NCBI GenBank assembly: GCA_963678675.1
Contig: OY783193.1
Location: 2,239,501 to 2,303,500 of the forward strand
Source: Xiphydria camelus
Lineage: Eukaryota > Arthropoda > Insecta > Hymenoptera > Xiphydriidae
Length of the DNA: 64,000 bases
Direction: 5' to 3'
Shown: in pieces, positions 51,901 to 63,500 of the stretch
Layout: the number at the start of each line of letters is the position of its first letter
Numbering within the stretch: the stretch's first letter is position 1
Made by a program: the position numbers and the translations under genes
The notes under the pieces: generated by a model
The model's input: only the letters and a program-made list of their open reading frames with translations
Told to the model about the DNA's origin: nothing
Database searches by the model: none

Positions 51901-52953
51901 GCATAATACATTATTACAATTATATTAGGTATTATTTATCATGTACGGTGAGTTACGTATGCACTTTGGATGAACGTGACCATTCGTTGCTCTTAGCAGG
52001 TAAGGGAGACTCAGCGGGACTGAAATTCATCAGAAATAAACTCATTTAAAGTTTATCACGTATTTTTTTGTTTAGCTCAATATTCAACCAACAGTTTATT
52101 CGGAACAGTATGTAGGTAGCGAGGTAAATAAAGATTGGCTGAATGTGTGAGAAATTAGCGCTATCGCACTCTGGCGATGTTCCAAGCAATTCCTCCAGTA
52201 CGTGTCGGCAAAAAAGATATCTTCTTTGGTCTAGTGGATGGTCATCGTCGTCATCGTGATCATATCAGAACATCATTGATGATGGTGAGCGTTTACTGAT
52301 TACTGAAATACATACACATACACATAAATTAGTTAGTGCATGATTCTGCTTAACTCTTGAAAAAAACACTCTGAATTATCATTCACAACAAATTTCTTTT
52401 TTTTTATGCATGATCTCGTACTTAACCCTGTGATTAATGACAGCGAATGACCTGCACCAATTGTTGCCAGTTGTTGACTTATTAATAAAGTCGTCAATCG
52501 ATTGCAGTATATTTCTGTTGCTTGAAAATATTGCAATATGTGTTTGTGTAATATTATTTCTTTTATTCTTTCCGTTTTGCAGCATTTTCATAGACGCGGC
52601 TGAGTCTGGCGGTTCGAGCTTGGAAAATTAAGAAAATTTCAATTTCCATGACGCTTGAGCTGCTAAGAATGAACCAATGTATATAATATTACGTTTGACA
52701 ACTTTTGAATTGGTTTCTCTTATTTTCAAGATATCCTTTTTCAAAGCAATGTAATTCCCTAGATAATAGTTGTTCAACCATATGATTTAATAAATTGATA
52801 CCAAGAACTAACTACTCTGTTATTGTTCCTGTGTTATTAGTACTAGGTCTTATGTTCTAATCATTGCAATCAGATTCTTCCTTTAGAGGAATGATGCGAA
52901 AGCCACACAACTGAATTAAAAATGTTAAATAAGAATAAGAAAAGAACGAGTGC
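48928..52953 (+). other. SLC17 3' UTR / intergenic region
   Basis: The 4.0 kb after the SLC17 stop codon holds no recognised gene. AATAAA signals occur at 51853-51858 and again near 52484 and 52788; the first could end a long SLC17 3' UTR, but an earlier non-canonical site is possible. An AT-rich tract starts near 50 kb. Short open frames show no domain. Confidence 0.45.
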
Positions 52954-55433
52954 ATGCAATATATCGACTATTTCGTTCCACCTATTTTGATGCTTATTTT
53001 AGATGGTTTAACGATGTTATTATTGCGTCGGTCTATCCTTCGTAACTTGGCAGCAAATATGAATGAAGGTTACGCTTCGTGTTCCTACAATCCGCACCGT
53101 AACATATCGACGGAGCACCAAACTGCTGGTATAATAGGTAAAAATATCTTTATAATAAAGATATCAGCGCTTTGGTATTACTCATTTTTGTAAGGAAGCT
53201 ATCACGATTCATAATTAATGCTGTTATCCATGCTCTTAATATGTTTTAGTGATTGGGGACGAAATATTGAAAGCACAAGTTAAAGATACAAACTCCCATT
53301 TCATGTGTAAACTGTTATACGAATCTGGTGTCAAAGTAGAGAAAGTTAGTCTTAGAAGTTTTTGATATCATAATATTGTCTAGCATTGCCTGATATTGCA
53401 CTTCAATTCTCTTTAATTTTCGAATATCATACTTATTTCTTCCCCCTCAGATTTCTGTTATAAAAGACAAAGTGGACAGTATTGCAGATGAAATCAATGA
53501 GTTCTCCAAAAAATATACGTATGTAATTACGTCTGGTGGCGTAGGACCAACTCACGATGACGTTACTTTTGAAGGTACTATACGTATATTCTTTATATAT
53601 TCAATTTACAAAACAATTTCTCAATCTTTTTCATGTCCAAAATCATTTTCAGCACTCGCCAGAGCTTTCAACGATTCTCTCCACTATCATCCAACCCTGA
53701 TAGACATTATTAAAAATCAGTTTAATATCAAAGAAGACTCTTCTGCGGGTTTTAAGCTGGCTCACGTAAAATTCATATTTCATAGCATCCAGTAACGCGA
53801 AGACAAGCGCTGTGCTTTGATGTAAACTGAAAAGTTCTTACAGATACCTGCAAAAGCTCTACTGAGATTTGGCATGAATCCGGATACCGGAAACAGTCTA
53901 CCGTACCCCTGCATCATAATGGAGAACGTTTACGTATTCCCTGGTTCGCCACAGTTCTTTGAGAAATCGTTTGGAAGTTTATGCAAGGTATTTTTTCCTA
54001 GATCTTTGATCGCTCATCGTTCGTTGCACGATCTTAATTAATAGCGCGGTAATATTTCTCTTCCTTTCACTGCGATCAACTTTCCATATAGGAATTATTT
54101 ACTTCTGACAAGAACTTTGTGAAAGACGAACTTTATATAGACGCGAAAGAGGAGTCTTTCGCGAAGGCTTTATTAATGACGGCCAAGGAATTTCCGCATA
54201 TGTCCTTTGGCTCTTACCCGGATTATAATCATAGGTAGAGCATTATAAATTAGCCGCTTAGATTATATCGAATTCTCGAATAACAAATTCATTTGACGCG
54301 ATCGTACGCAGTTACTATAAAGCACGCGTGACGATAGAGAGCAACAACGAGGATGATACAAAGACGGCCAAGGAAAGATTCTGCGAGCTGGTCCCGGCAG
54401 AGATCTTGGTGAACTTTGATTCTAATCCTTGCGAGGATCCAGCCGGGAAGTATGAGAACTTCGTTCGATGCAGCCGACATCGAAGTGCATACGAAAAGAC
54501 ATTCGCCATGCTCGAGTATGACATTTGATCCAAGTATAGAGTATGTTTACACCGAAGATTTAAATTACCGCGTGTACTAATCGAATTTAGAGTGTGCACA
54601 TAGATCTCGCTTAAATCCGGGGTGAAAGAATGACCATGCTTTCACGGCCTTAGCGCGTATTATTTGAAACATCCTTTTTTTTTTCTTCCAATTTAGAGAA
54701 ATTTATCAAGATTCTACGAAGGTCGCGATCTGTTTCGACGGTAGTATAGAATCGACGGTGTTATTACACTTGGCATACACAGTGAACAGTCAGAAGCACA
54801 GAAAAGGTCAATTACAGGCAGTTGGTTTTAAATTAGGAAATCCATTTCCCGAGGTCAAAGATTTTATTAAACAATCGGTGAAAAGGTACTGTTTATCGGC
54901 GAGACTAATTGATATTTCAAAACTGATAGTGCAATAAATACGATTTGGTAATGGAATAGTCATATTTTCTTTCAGATATCACGTAAACATGATTACGCTA
55001 GATATTGCGCCACAGAAGGCTGAAAGGGAGCTGCTGTTCGTATGGCCCGATTTAGAGACTCTGCTGCTCGGAATCAAATCGGGCCACTCAAAGTCTGGTG
55101 TATTTCACAGTCTCGCTGCGGATGCGTCGGTAGGACCGGTACAAATTAAATGTCCTTTAGCGGAATGGTCGTACGAATGTGTTTGGACGTTTGCGAGATC
55201 ACTCAATTTACGCTACTGCAACCTATACGATCGAGGGTCAGTTAAGAGGCATTAAGACACTATTCTCGACTGTTTGATTTAATACTTTAATGCCTTTTAC
55301 TTTATGTTACAGGTTCACGTCGATAGGTGATCAGAATGACACTCAGCCGAATCCTCGTTTATTGGTGACGAAAGACACGGAAGCGAAAGTGTATCGTCCA
55401 GCTTACATGTTAGAAAATACTAGCCTGGAATAG
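52954..55433 (+). CDS. FLAD1: FLAD1-like protein: intact MoCF/CinA-type domain, degenerate FAD synthetase domain
   Basis: FLAD1 proteins make FAD from FMN and ATP with a C-terminal PAPS-reductase-like domain; the N-terminal molybdopterin-binding-type domain can hydrolyse FAD. Ten exons: 52954-53137, 53250-53344, 53451-53574, 53653-53765, 53844-53987, 54092-54234, 54312-54449, 54697-54885, 54976-55236 and 55313-55433. Phases fit throughout; 503 aa. Domain 1 is intact: GDEIL 64-68, TSGGVGPTHDD 120-130, FPGSP 204-208, FGSYPDY. Domain 2 keeps the family frame and end (LYDRGFTSIGDQNDTQPNPR, YRPAYMLEN), but the PP-loop FNGGKDC reads FDGSIES (327-333), the G.R.TDPY motif reads GIKSGHSK (409-416), and the DWTYRDVW block reads EWSYECVW (440-447). 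The first 35 residues, with MLLLRRSILRNLAAN from Met21, look like a mitochondrial presequence, so Met21 is an alternative start. Synthetase activity is doubtful. Confidence 0.93.
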
Positions 55434-58069
55434 GCTGGAAGAATCTCCAAATAACAATAACGCACTTCCCGAATGACGACAAATTACCTCAATTTCTTAT
55501 TCGACCACCGATTATATACGAATGAAAATAATTTAATTTAATATGAAATCACTTATAGAGGACGGCGAGAAATATATATCGTGTTCGTTGTACGATTCAC
55601 ATAAAAACAATTCTAATCTTTCATTTGCGTTTCAATTGAGTTCAACTTCATCATTCCCTCGTGCTAGTAGTTTGTACAGCTTTCGAGTCTAGTTTGACGT
55701 CGAGTCATCCTACTCGATAAACTCCGAGCAACCACTGGAAAGTACTTGTTTAACTCACATCTCGGACGGTTTAACAGTTCGAGCTGTTCAAGGTACAGTT
55801 TGGTGGAGCAGAAGAGTATCCGACTGAAAGCCGAATTTACGGCTTCGGCAAGCCGGCTTCGCAGTTTACGGCCGGCTGTTCCGCCGAGGTTGGTTCACCG
55901 AGAAATTTCGAGGCTCTCAAACAATTTAACTAAGCGAGACACGCAGCCTCTTGAAAAGATACCCCGTCTAATTAGTAGCTTAATTGCATCGATGGAGAAA
56001 CCCGACCGCGCGATGCCTATTAATATTACAAACCTGCTGCCTTGTGACTGTCGTTCGAAAGAGATTCCACTATTTTATTTCGTCTTCACGGCTATATCTC
56101 GAAGACGTGAGCGAGCAACAAATTATCAGCTTTCACGTTCCGCGCGATAATTGAAGCCGCGGATGAAAGAGTCAAAGGAACGTCGAATAGGATAGCGTGG
56201 TACTGTGAAGCGTTAGAGAGACGCGACTACAATCGCTATTATATACTCATCTGCGGGCTTCAAATGGAATTTGATACAAGACTTTCTCGACGATTACATA
56301 TCGATCTATAAAAAAGTTCCGTAGTGGCATAGGTGAAAAGATCTTGGAAAGAGAGACAATCACGTCTGGGTTAGAGGCTTTTTCATTGCAACTGTACCGC
56401 TCTGCTCTATTATAATCAATGAATTCCTTAGTTACAATGAAGATTTTAAAGAAGAAATTTTTAAGTCCCGTTATTAGCTCTAAAACGAATTGATGATCCC
56501 TTCTGAGGCATTTAAAGGCACGGAGGATGCACACAGATAATCCGTTAAAGAAGGACCAGTGCCGTACTGAGTCGCAGATGAAAATGCAGGGAGTGCATGT
56601 AGCCTCCGAAGGGTGGTCGGGGGAGTGCTACCATGGTAACAGCCTAAATGACGTATTGATTCCTCACCCTCCAGCCCCTAGTAGTTTTTCCTCCTCAGAC
56701 CACTCCATCACATATTCGCAATATTGCTTTTCCAAATAGCGAAAATATTTCGCGACTCACCAATGGAAATTGCATCGTATTATCATATCGGTGCCGTCGA
56801 ACGTACATTTTCAATTTAAATCGCGAATTACACGGAGAGGATATATTTTTTTCGCGGCTCTTCACAATTTCCCGTAGGAATCATAAATGTTGACCCCCCG
56901 CGATCATAGTCAATATCAGCGTAGCGTAGGAGGAGCAGTCAAGACGCGCTAATTCTACAGCCTCGCATTCGCTGCACCCACGAGCCAGGCGCGCGAGATC
57001 GGCTCGCGTATTAGAAGGAACGTCGTCCCGTACGGCGCAGAAGAATCGAAATGCACCCGGCAAAGCCTCGCGACGTTTAATATACGTAGGCAAAGGTGGA
57101 GCGAGAGGAGGCAACAAAAGATTACTGCCATTGTCTACATGTATCTCAATATGTCCGCGCAGCCATCCGAACGAGAATGCGAAGGCAAAGAAGCGGACGG
57201 GCGAGGGGGTGGGGGAGTTCGGAGGGCGGGCTAAGCTCATATTACATTTTTCATTTTCTTTTTCTTTCTTTCGAAATTTCATTTCGTTAAAGTGTTTTTA
57301 GTTTTTCCTTTAAAACTTTAAAATGAGACTGGCGGGAGCGGGAGTCGGGGAGGTGGAGGACCGCCCTCTCGCGCGCTCCCCCAACCCCCACGAGCCACCC
57401 CCGCGCTGTCGTCTCCGGCGCAGAACTCTGCGAAAGGGACTATTTTTCATGTTTTCATTACTCATCTTTCTTCGGCTGACAGGTTATTTCTCGAGAAATA
57501 CGTTTAAAAATAATATCAGACTCGAGTTCCCCCTTCTCTTCCCATCGCTATCGAGGAGGGCGAGTGTAGGGAAAGAAGCGCGACAGCGTGAGATCCGCGG
57601 AGTGTGCATCCGCACGTGAAAGGCGCTCCGCCGATTTGTAAGACATCCTCGTAAATGTTTTAACCGTCGAGCACGGGCGGTTTATGCACTCGCGCGTGGA
57701 TCTCTCGAAGAATCCCCTTTAATTAACCTAATTGGAACGTTGATTTTAATCTCATTAGTTTTTGATGGCGCGGCGAACTCTGAAGCTCCGAGAACTAGGA
57801 AGTAAAACAAAGGAAATCGCCGCGCGAGAGCATAGTAACGTCGGCCCGACGATTTTATACGGCAGAAGTTGAAAAGAACTTTATTACGAGACGTTATATA
57901 ACTGCTTCTAGGAAGTTTAATTTTCAACGGTAATTATAAGAACGGTTAACGGAATGAGTAGGCGAGGTAAAGTCTACGGTGGTTGGAATAATATTTGTTA
58001 TTTGTAACGCCAAGGGGGGGGGGGGGGGGGGGGGTTCGTTCGAAGTTGCGTGCAAACGTAATAAACCGA
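55434..58069. other. Intergenic stretch without recognised gene
   Basis: Open frames at 55746-56150 (plus) and 56247-56534 (minus) give no recognisable domain. A 57.2-57.4 kb segment has G-rich and C-rich tracts facing each other. A 21-G run lies at 58014-58034. No AATAAA was noticed close after the FLAD1-like stop. Confidence 0.4.
58014..58034. repeat. Poly-G tract (21 G)
   Basis: A run of 21 G on the plus strand. Such runs are unstable and hard to sequence, so the exact length is unsure. Confidence 0.9.
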
Positions 58070-58297
58070 GTTCCGCGGATGAAATATCTCCAGTTTCATC
58101 CCCTCGGTGGATTAAGATTGAAGTAATTTAACGGACGCATTAGCGAATTCGATCGAAATAATCAGAATAAGAGCCATGCAGAAGTTCCGCGGATGAAATA
58201 TTTTCAGTTTTATCGCCTTGGTGTATTAAAATTGAAGAAATGTATCAGTCGCATTAACGAATTCGATTGATGTAATCAAAATATGAAATATGTAGAA
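58070..58297. repeat. Tandem duplication, 114-bp unit
   Basis: GTTCCGCGGATGAAATAT at 58070 recurs at 58184, followed in both units by CAGTTT(C/T)ATC, TGG/TGTATTAA(G/A)ATTGAAG and GCATTA(G/A)CGAATTCGAT. The two copies differ by about one base in eight. Confidence 0.85.
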
Positions 58298-58539
58298 GTA
58301 CAAAAGTACATTCGTCCTGCAGTTCTCACATTTTAGCCAGCAATCCTTCGTCTTCCCGCGCTCTACTAACGAAACATTGAGACGAGAAATCGACGCGCAC
58401 AGGAAGAGCGGGCAAAGAGGAGCAGTGGACAACGGTCGTGAGATATACGTTGCTCTTGGGAAGATGAAATACACGTCAATCCGCCGGAAGCTCGTAGTTC
58501 TGCTCTGACTTTTGCATACCAACGTACAGTGAAGCCGCA

Positions 58540-59110
58540 ATGTAGCCGGACAACGACCGCTATTCATTTCATGCCGGGTAGAGTACCGTCCATCGATCGG
58601 GGCGAGGACAATCGCGACCCAATTTCATTAATCGAAAAGCTCTCGACGGGACTCTCCTTATTAATTCCGAGATCTCTTCGGAAAATTGCTAAATCGATCG
58701 AATTTGTTCGGGAAGATTAAAACGGACGAAAATTCGTAAGTCATTCCGGTCGACTTTCAACACACTGAGTAAAATAACTTTGTCGATCAAACCAAAATCC
58801 TGAAGATGATGGCCAAACCATTTGGTGGAATATGGATCTTCCATCTGTTCGGTTAAACAGGCCAATGTTTCGTTAGAATAACTAGACGTTTGGTTGGAAT
58901 AACTTAAACGCGTCAAACCAGATGCGTTTTGTCATTTTGACCTAATTATTTTTCTGGATGAACGTACTGCAGCCGCAGGTCGACCGATAGTCGTTCCGCA
59001 CCCGGCAGAGTATACCGCGTTCACATTGATTAGAGGGGACAACCGCGACCCAATTTCATTAATCACAGAGCTCTCTCGACGGGATTCTCTTTATTGTTTT
59101 CAAGGTGGTT
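58540..59110. repeat. Diverged direct duplication flanking MITE B copy 5
   Basis: About 58550-58650 and 58980-59095 share GACCG(C/A)TA, GCAGAGTA/GTAGAGTA, CGCGACCCAATTTCATTAATC, GAGCTCTC/AAGCTCTC and CGACGGGA. The MITE 58763-58958 sits between the two copies. Confidence 0.65.
58763..58958. mobile_element. MITE family B, copy 5 (compact)
   Basis: Begins CACTGAGTAAAATAAC and ends CATTTTGACCTAATTATTTTTCTGG, imperfect inverted repeats. Contains GGTGGAATATGGATCTTCCATCTGTTCGGTTAAAC and TTGGTTGGAATAACTTAAAC. The shortest and most regular member of the family. Confidence 0.85.
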
Positions 59111-59341
59111 CCGTGTATCTCGCATCGAGACCTTTGATCAGTGCGTCTACTGGGATAGCTCCCAATTGCAAATTTAGAACGACAGCCTCTCTATTAGTCT
59201 CGTATTTGCCAACGTTCGATCTTGCCCTCTCGAAAATGTAAGCGGTCTCGATATATCGACATTAACCCTCAACTGGAGATGTGAAATTTGTACAACGTTG
59301 ATTTGTCCGTTTGAATTGAGATTTCTGGAACCCCACGACGC

Positions 59342-59744
59342 CAATGGGCATGTTCACAACTTTTTGCACAACTGTTTAAAGTGCATGAATCGGAAGATTA
59401 GGGTATTAAAGTAATGTAGGTAAAAAATGGGTCATTAGAAAAATGTTTTTCCATTATTTTTGAGATGTTAAAAAAGGCATTCGTTTTAAAGCGTCGCACT
59501 TTCATCGCCATTTTAACTGACCAATCAGAGTCGGGCAACAGATTCTCCACCATTCACAAACCCGGGTTTGGGCCCTTGCCAATGGCTTTAGTGACGTCAC
59601 TAAGGATTTCGTTTGAATCGAAGTCAAACTTTAAACGTTAAAAAAAAAGAAATTAGTGCTCAGAAAAAAAAGCAAACACATCTTATTAATAAGCACAAAA
59701 AGTATTAACGAATGAGCAAAAAAAAATCGTGAACATGCCCATTG
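59342..59744. mobile_element. MITE (403 bp) with 16-bp perfect TIRs
   Basis: CAATGGGCATGTTCAC at 59342-59357 is the exact reverse complement of 59729-59744. The interior is non-coding and AT-rich with poly-A runs near the right end. No clear target-site duplication was found; only one copy is in the window. Confidence 0.8.
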
Positions 59745-60322
59745 AGGGGTCAACGTCGCGTTATTAATTTTCTGCTCATAGAATTCGTTCCGAAAGGGGA
59801 AGCGCGGTAGTAGCGGGACACCCTATAGACGCCGCTGTTTATCGACCGAACAATGTACAGTCGTACGATGACACGGATATGCCATTATGACTAACAACAA
59901 GTGTGGCGATCGATACGGCACGTCCTTATCGGACACTCGTTACGACGGAAACTCGCTCTCCGGCTTTATGTACCTTCGGCTAGATGTTTCGCCGATTAAA
60001 ACGAACGATCGTAGTTATTATTATTTCTTTTATGATCCACATACCAAGGTACCCAGTTGTAAAATTACTATCGCCGCGAGTAGAGATAAGGCGAAGGCAC
60101 GTCGTGCTGCTATCGAGAGAGCGAGGAATTCGGTTCAACCTTGTTGCATCGGACGGCCGTGCGACTCTGTCCATTTCTCCTTGACTGGTCCGTGCGGAAA
60201 GCTTCATCCCTCCTCGCGTTCCGCCTTTACCGCCGAACGGGAGACATTGTCGAGGAAACGAGGCTGAGTTACCGAAAACTGGTGATTCTTTCTGCGCTGC
60301 GATTCGAAGTTCTATCAATGTA

Positions 60323-60588
60323 GCACGGATAGATCGATACCAGTAAATTTTACTGTATTTACAGTAAAAGAGGTACGTGCGACGTTTTTCGGGTGATCCC
60401 ACTGGATGCTGAAGAACAATTTTTCCTTAGAGACCGGTAAATTGTAATGTAAACTATCGCGATTTAATGTTCTCAAAAAAAAAAAAAAAATTATTGCGTC
60501 GCACTGTATAAAAACCTCAAAAAATCCTCATGCGTACCTTTTTTTTTTATTGTACATAGTCAAATTTACTGGTATCAGTCTTTCCGTG
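60323..60588. mobile_element. MITE family A, copy 3 (266 bp)
   Basis: Left end CACGGATAGATCGATACCAG and right end CTGGTATCAGTCTTTCCGTG are inverted repeats. Shared interior blocks are CAGTAAATTTTACTGTATTTACAG, TGAAGAACAATTTTTCCTTA (reverse of the copy 1 block) and AAAAATCCTCATGCGTACC. A poly-A run lies at 60475-60490. Confidence 0.85.
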
Positions 60589-63500
60589 AAGGCGTCGTTA
60601 TATTTGTGCAATTTTTCTCGACGATCGAAGTTGGAAATTCGAACGATACGTGAAAGGACCGAAAAAAAAAATATCGATGAGACTTAGGTAATGGATCGTA
60701 ACTCCATAAATATTCGCAGGATCGATTCAACCACTCGCTCTTTCTTTCTTGCTCGCAACGGCGCGCGAAACAACTCCACGTGACCCGGGATGAATTTTAA
60801 AGCAGAAAAGCTCTTTTGCATTTTACAGTTGTACATTTTTTCCAACGATCCCATACGTATAAGAGCCACGTACGGCTTCCAGAAGTGCACGCCGGCGGTG
60901 AACGCGAGTACCTGTCCGAATTGGAGGGCGCGGTGCTCGATCCCCGACGAAATTTGCCGGCTCCGCGGCGACTGCAGGGTGCAAGCGCGGGTCGGGGGTG
61001 CGGATACCGAGTATAGCCAGACAGAGAGCGGTCGAGCAATCTCATATTTCACTGGAGTATTTCATTTGAGTTTGGAATTGATTGCTCGGCGGGTTGTCGG
61101 AAGAAGATGGAGCGAGGGAGGGGTGCGGAGCGAGCGCGGAGAGTGCAAAAGTGGGGGAGAGAGAAAGAGAGAGAGGAGAGAGTGTGCAAGGGAATATATA
61201 ATACGTTCGGCGGAGACGCGAAACGAACGTATATTTCCAGAACAAATATTTACATAAAAGAGGTATAAAAAGAGCGAAAATGTGTTTTCTGTTTGATTTG
61301 CGACTATATTTTTCTTTCCGGCCCTATAGGCGCCACCGCCGCACCCCGCGCATCGGAGGTCGTTTCGAAAGCTTGCATCTGCGCCGCAAAGCGTCTCCGC
61401 GCGGAAAACTTATTATTGCGTCACTTTTCCACGGCCGCTAAAATATAATAGTTTTGACTTCAATTTCGCGACAGGGCTCGCTTTCGCAAACAAAGCGCTC
61501 GCAGAGGACTGGAGCGGGGGGGGGGGGGGGGGGGTGGGCAGGCGGCGGACGCGGAGATTGACGGGAAAATGGAACGTTACGGAAACTCAAAAGAGTGAAG
61601 CGACGCGATAAATTCGAAATGGATTCGCGGAGGAGTTGAAAGGGAGCGCGGAGGGGGTGAAACGGTGACCATATCACGCAGCGAACAGCAAATGGGTCGT
61701 TCCTGATGGCGTAATCGTACTACTCGTAAAGAGCCTCAGAGGACAAATACAAAGAGTAGGACAACCGATCATTTCAGTGTCTATGTATATGTTTAGAGAA
61801 TAAACCGAGTGTCTCTTCTCGTCGTAAGCGCGACCCTCTCTCCTTTCGTTCTTTCTCTCCGCCCCGGAAATTCTCAAATTCCAAGAAATTCTCGGAGCAC
61901 AATATTGGCAGACACTCCGGGTACTTGGGATTCTTCAGTCGATCCGACGAGAATCTTCGGCGATCTAAAAGTTCGACGATTCCAACGGCGTACGATTAAG
62001 GTCGTGCGAGTTTTCGTAATATCGCGCGCCACGGTCGATATCTCCCTCTCGAAAAAAAAAAGCGACGTGTCCGCATCGATAATACAATCCGCTCGGAAAA
62101 CGATCGGATTAGCATTTAATCCGGGAAATCACAACGGCGCTTATTAACGAAACAGAGGGAGACGGAAATGGGAAAATGGAATAACAGACTCGTATAAAAT
62201 CGAAAGAAGCATCGGTCCGTTTCGTTGTATGTCAAAAGTTCCATGAAAATATATATATATATTTTTTTTTCAGAAAGAGGGTCGTTCGAATAGCACTGGT
62301 TGTTCGCTTAAAGTCGAATTTAAATTCAAGTTCGTATATGATTTCATCGAAGTCCGCTTTCTCGATTGAGTATAGCCGCCACGTCTCCCTTTTGGTTGTT
62401 AATATTTTTAATTACAAGGCGTTCCATTGAGATTGCATTTAATTAAGAGCGCTACACCACCGCGGCCACGCGTTGCGTTGAACGTGCGTGACGTCGGTCG
62501 CGTATCTGCTTGAAAATGCTAATTTAACTTTAAACGATCGTATCTCGGGATTCGATCGATGTTTAATTTAAAAAATTTGAGATCGCATCGTTCGGAGGGA
62601 TTCTTTCTTCGCTGATTATTCCACTGCAGTCGAATTGAACGCGTTAAAATGAAACTCGGAATTCAACCATTTCCATTAGCGTGGATATGGAACATCGTAC
62701 ATCTAAAGCGCTAAATGAAAAGTGGAAGAATGTCAACGTCGGAATCGTGGAACTGCGCGCGCAAAATTTACGAGGTTTGGACTACATAATCAAAGTAAAA
62801 TTGGAGCTGCCAGGTAGGGTACGGCGGAGGGACGAGGAGGCGGCGGAACGTGGATACCTTTTTGCTTATTCATGAGTAAATTTCCCTCTAAAATGAAAAT
62901 ATAGCGAGAAGGAGAAAGGCGGAGAAAAAAGAACGCGCCATTTCGCTTTAAACGGAAATCTTTCGCGGAGTTGGACCGGGGTGGAAGCGATACGCGCGTT
63001 TCCACGTGGACGAGGATCCCCTTGTACTTCCGGAAGGGCTGATCTTCGAAGGTACGGAATTTTCATCGATATTTTACACGCTGAGATCGATGAGTATTCG
63101 ACGAAAAGTCGTCGAGGCGCGTTCACGCCTCGGCAAGGTGTCCAGAGTGACGCGCGGGGTGATCGCGTCGAAACGAGAGGTGCCACCGTGGGAGGTTCGA
63201 CTGTAAAACGAACTTTCCGTCGCTTCGTCACGGAAGGGGCTTTCGAATCCGACTTCTCTCGTCCATCTCGCCGCGCAGAGTGGACGAGGTTTCACCCGCG
63301 CGACTAATTTCGCCGGCCGTGTCGAGGACGTCGCCGCGGTTGCGCGATACATTCGCACATTTGCGCTCCGCCGTCTTCCCCCGCGCGATCCTTTCGACTT
63401 TCTAAGAGCGGCGCTGCGCGTTGCAGCGGTACAAGCGATGCGAAGAGATAAGTCGCGTATCGTGTTATCGGTGGAAGGAAGCGTGATGGAAAATGAAATC

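Noticed and set aside
55746..56150. 134-codon plus-strand frame after the FLAD1-like gene
   Set aside because: No recognisable domain, and FLAD1 already ends with the family's own C-terminus, so it is not a further exon.
57170..57410. Facing G-rich and C-rich tracts as a MITE
   Set aside because: Pairing is limited to low-complexity G/C runs, without defined ends.
60790..61257. 155-codon plus-strand frame containing several cysteines
   Set aside because: Runs into a GAGA-rich arginine/glutamate tail typical of simple sequence, with an equally open minus strand; not recognised as any family.
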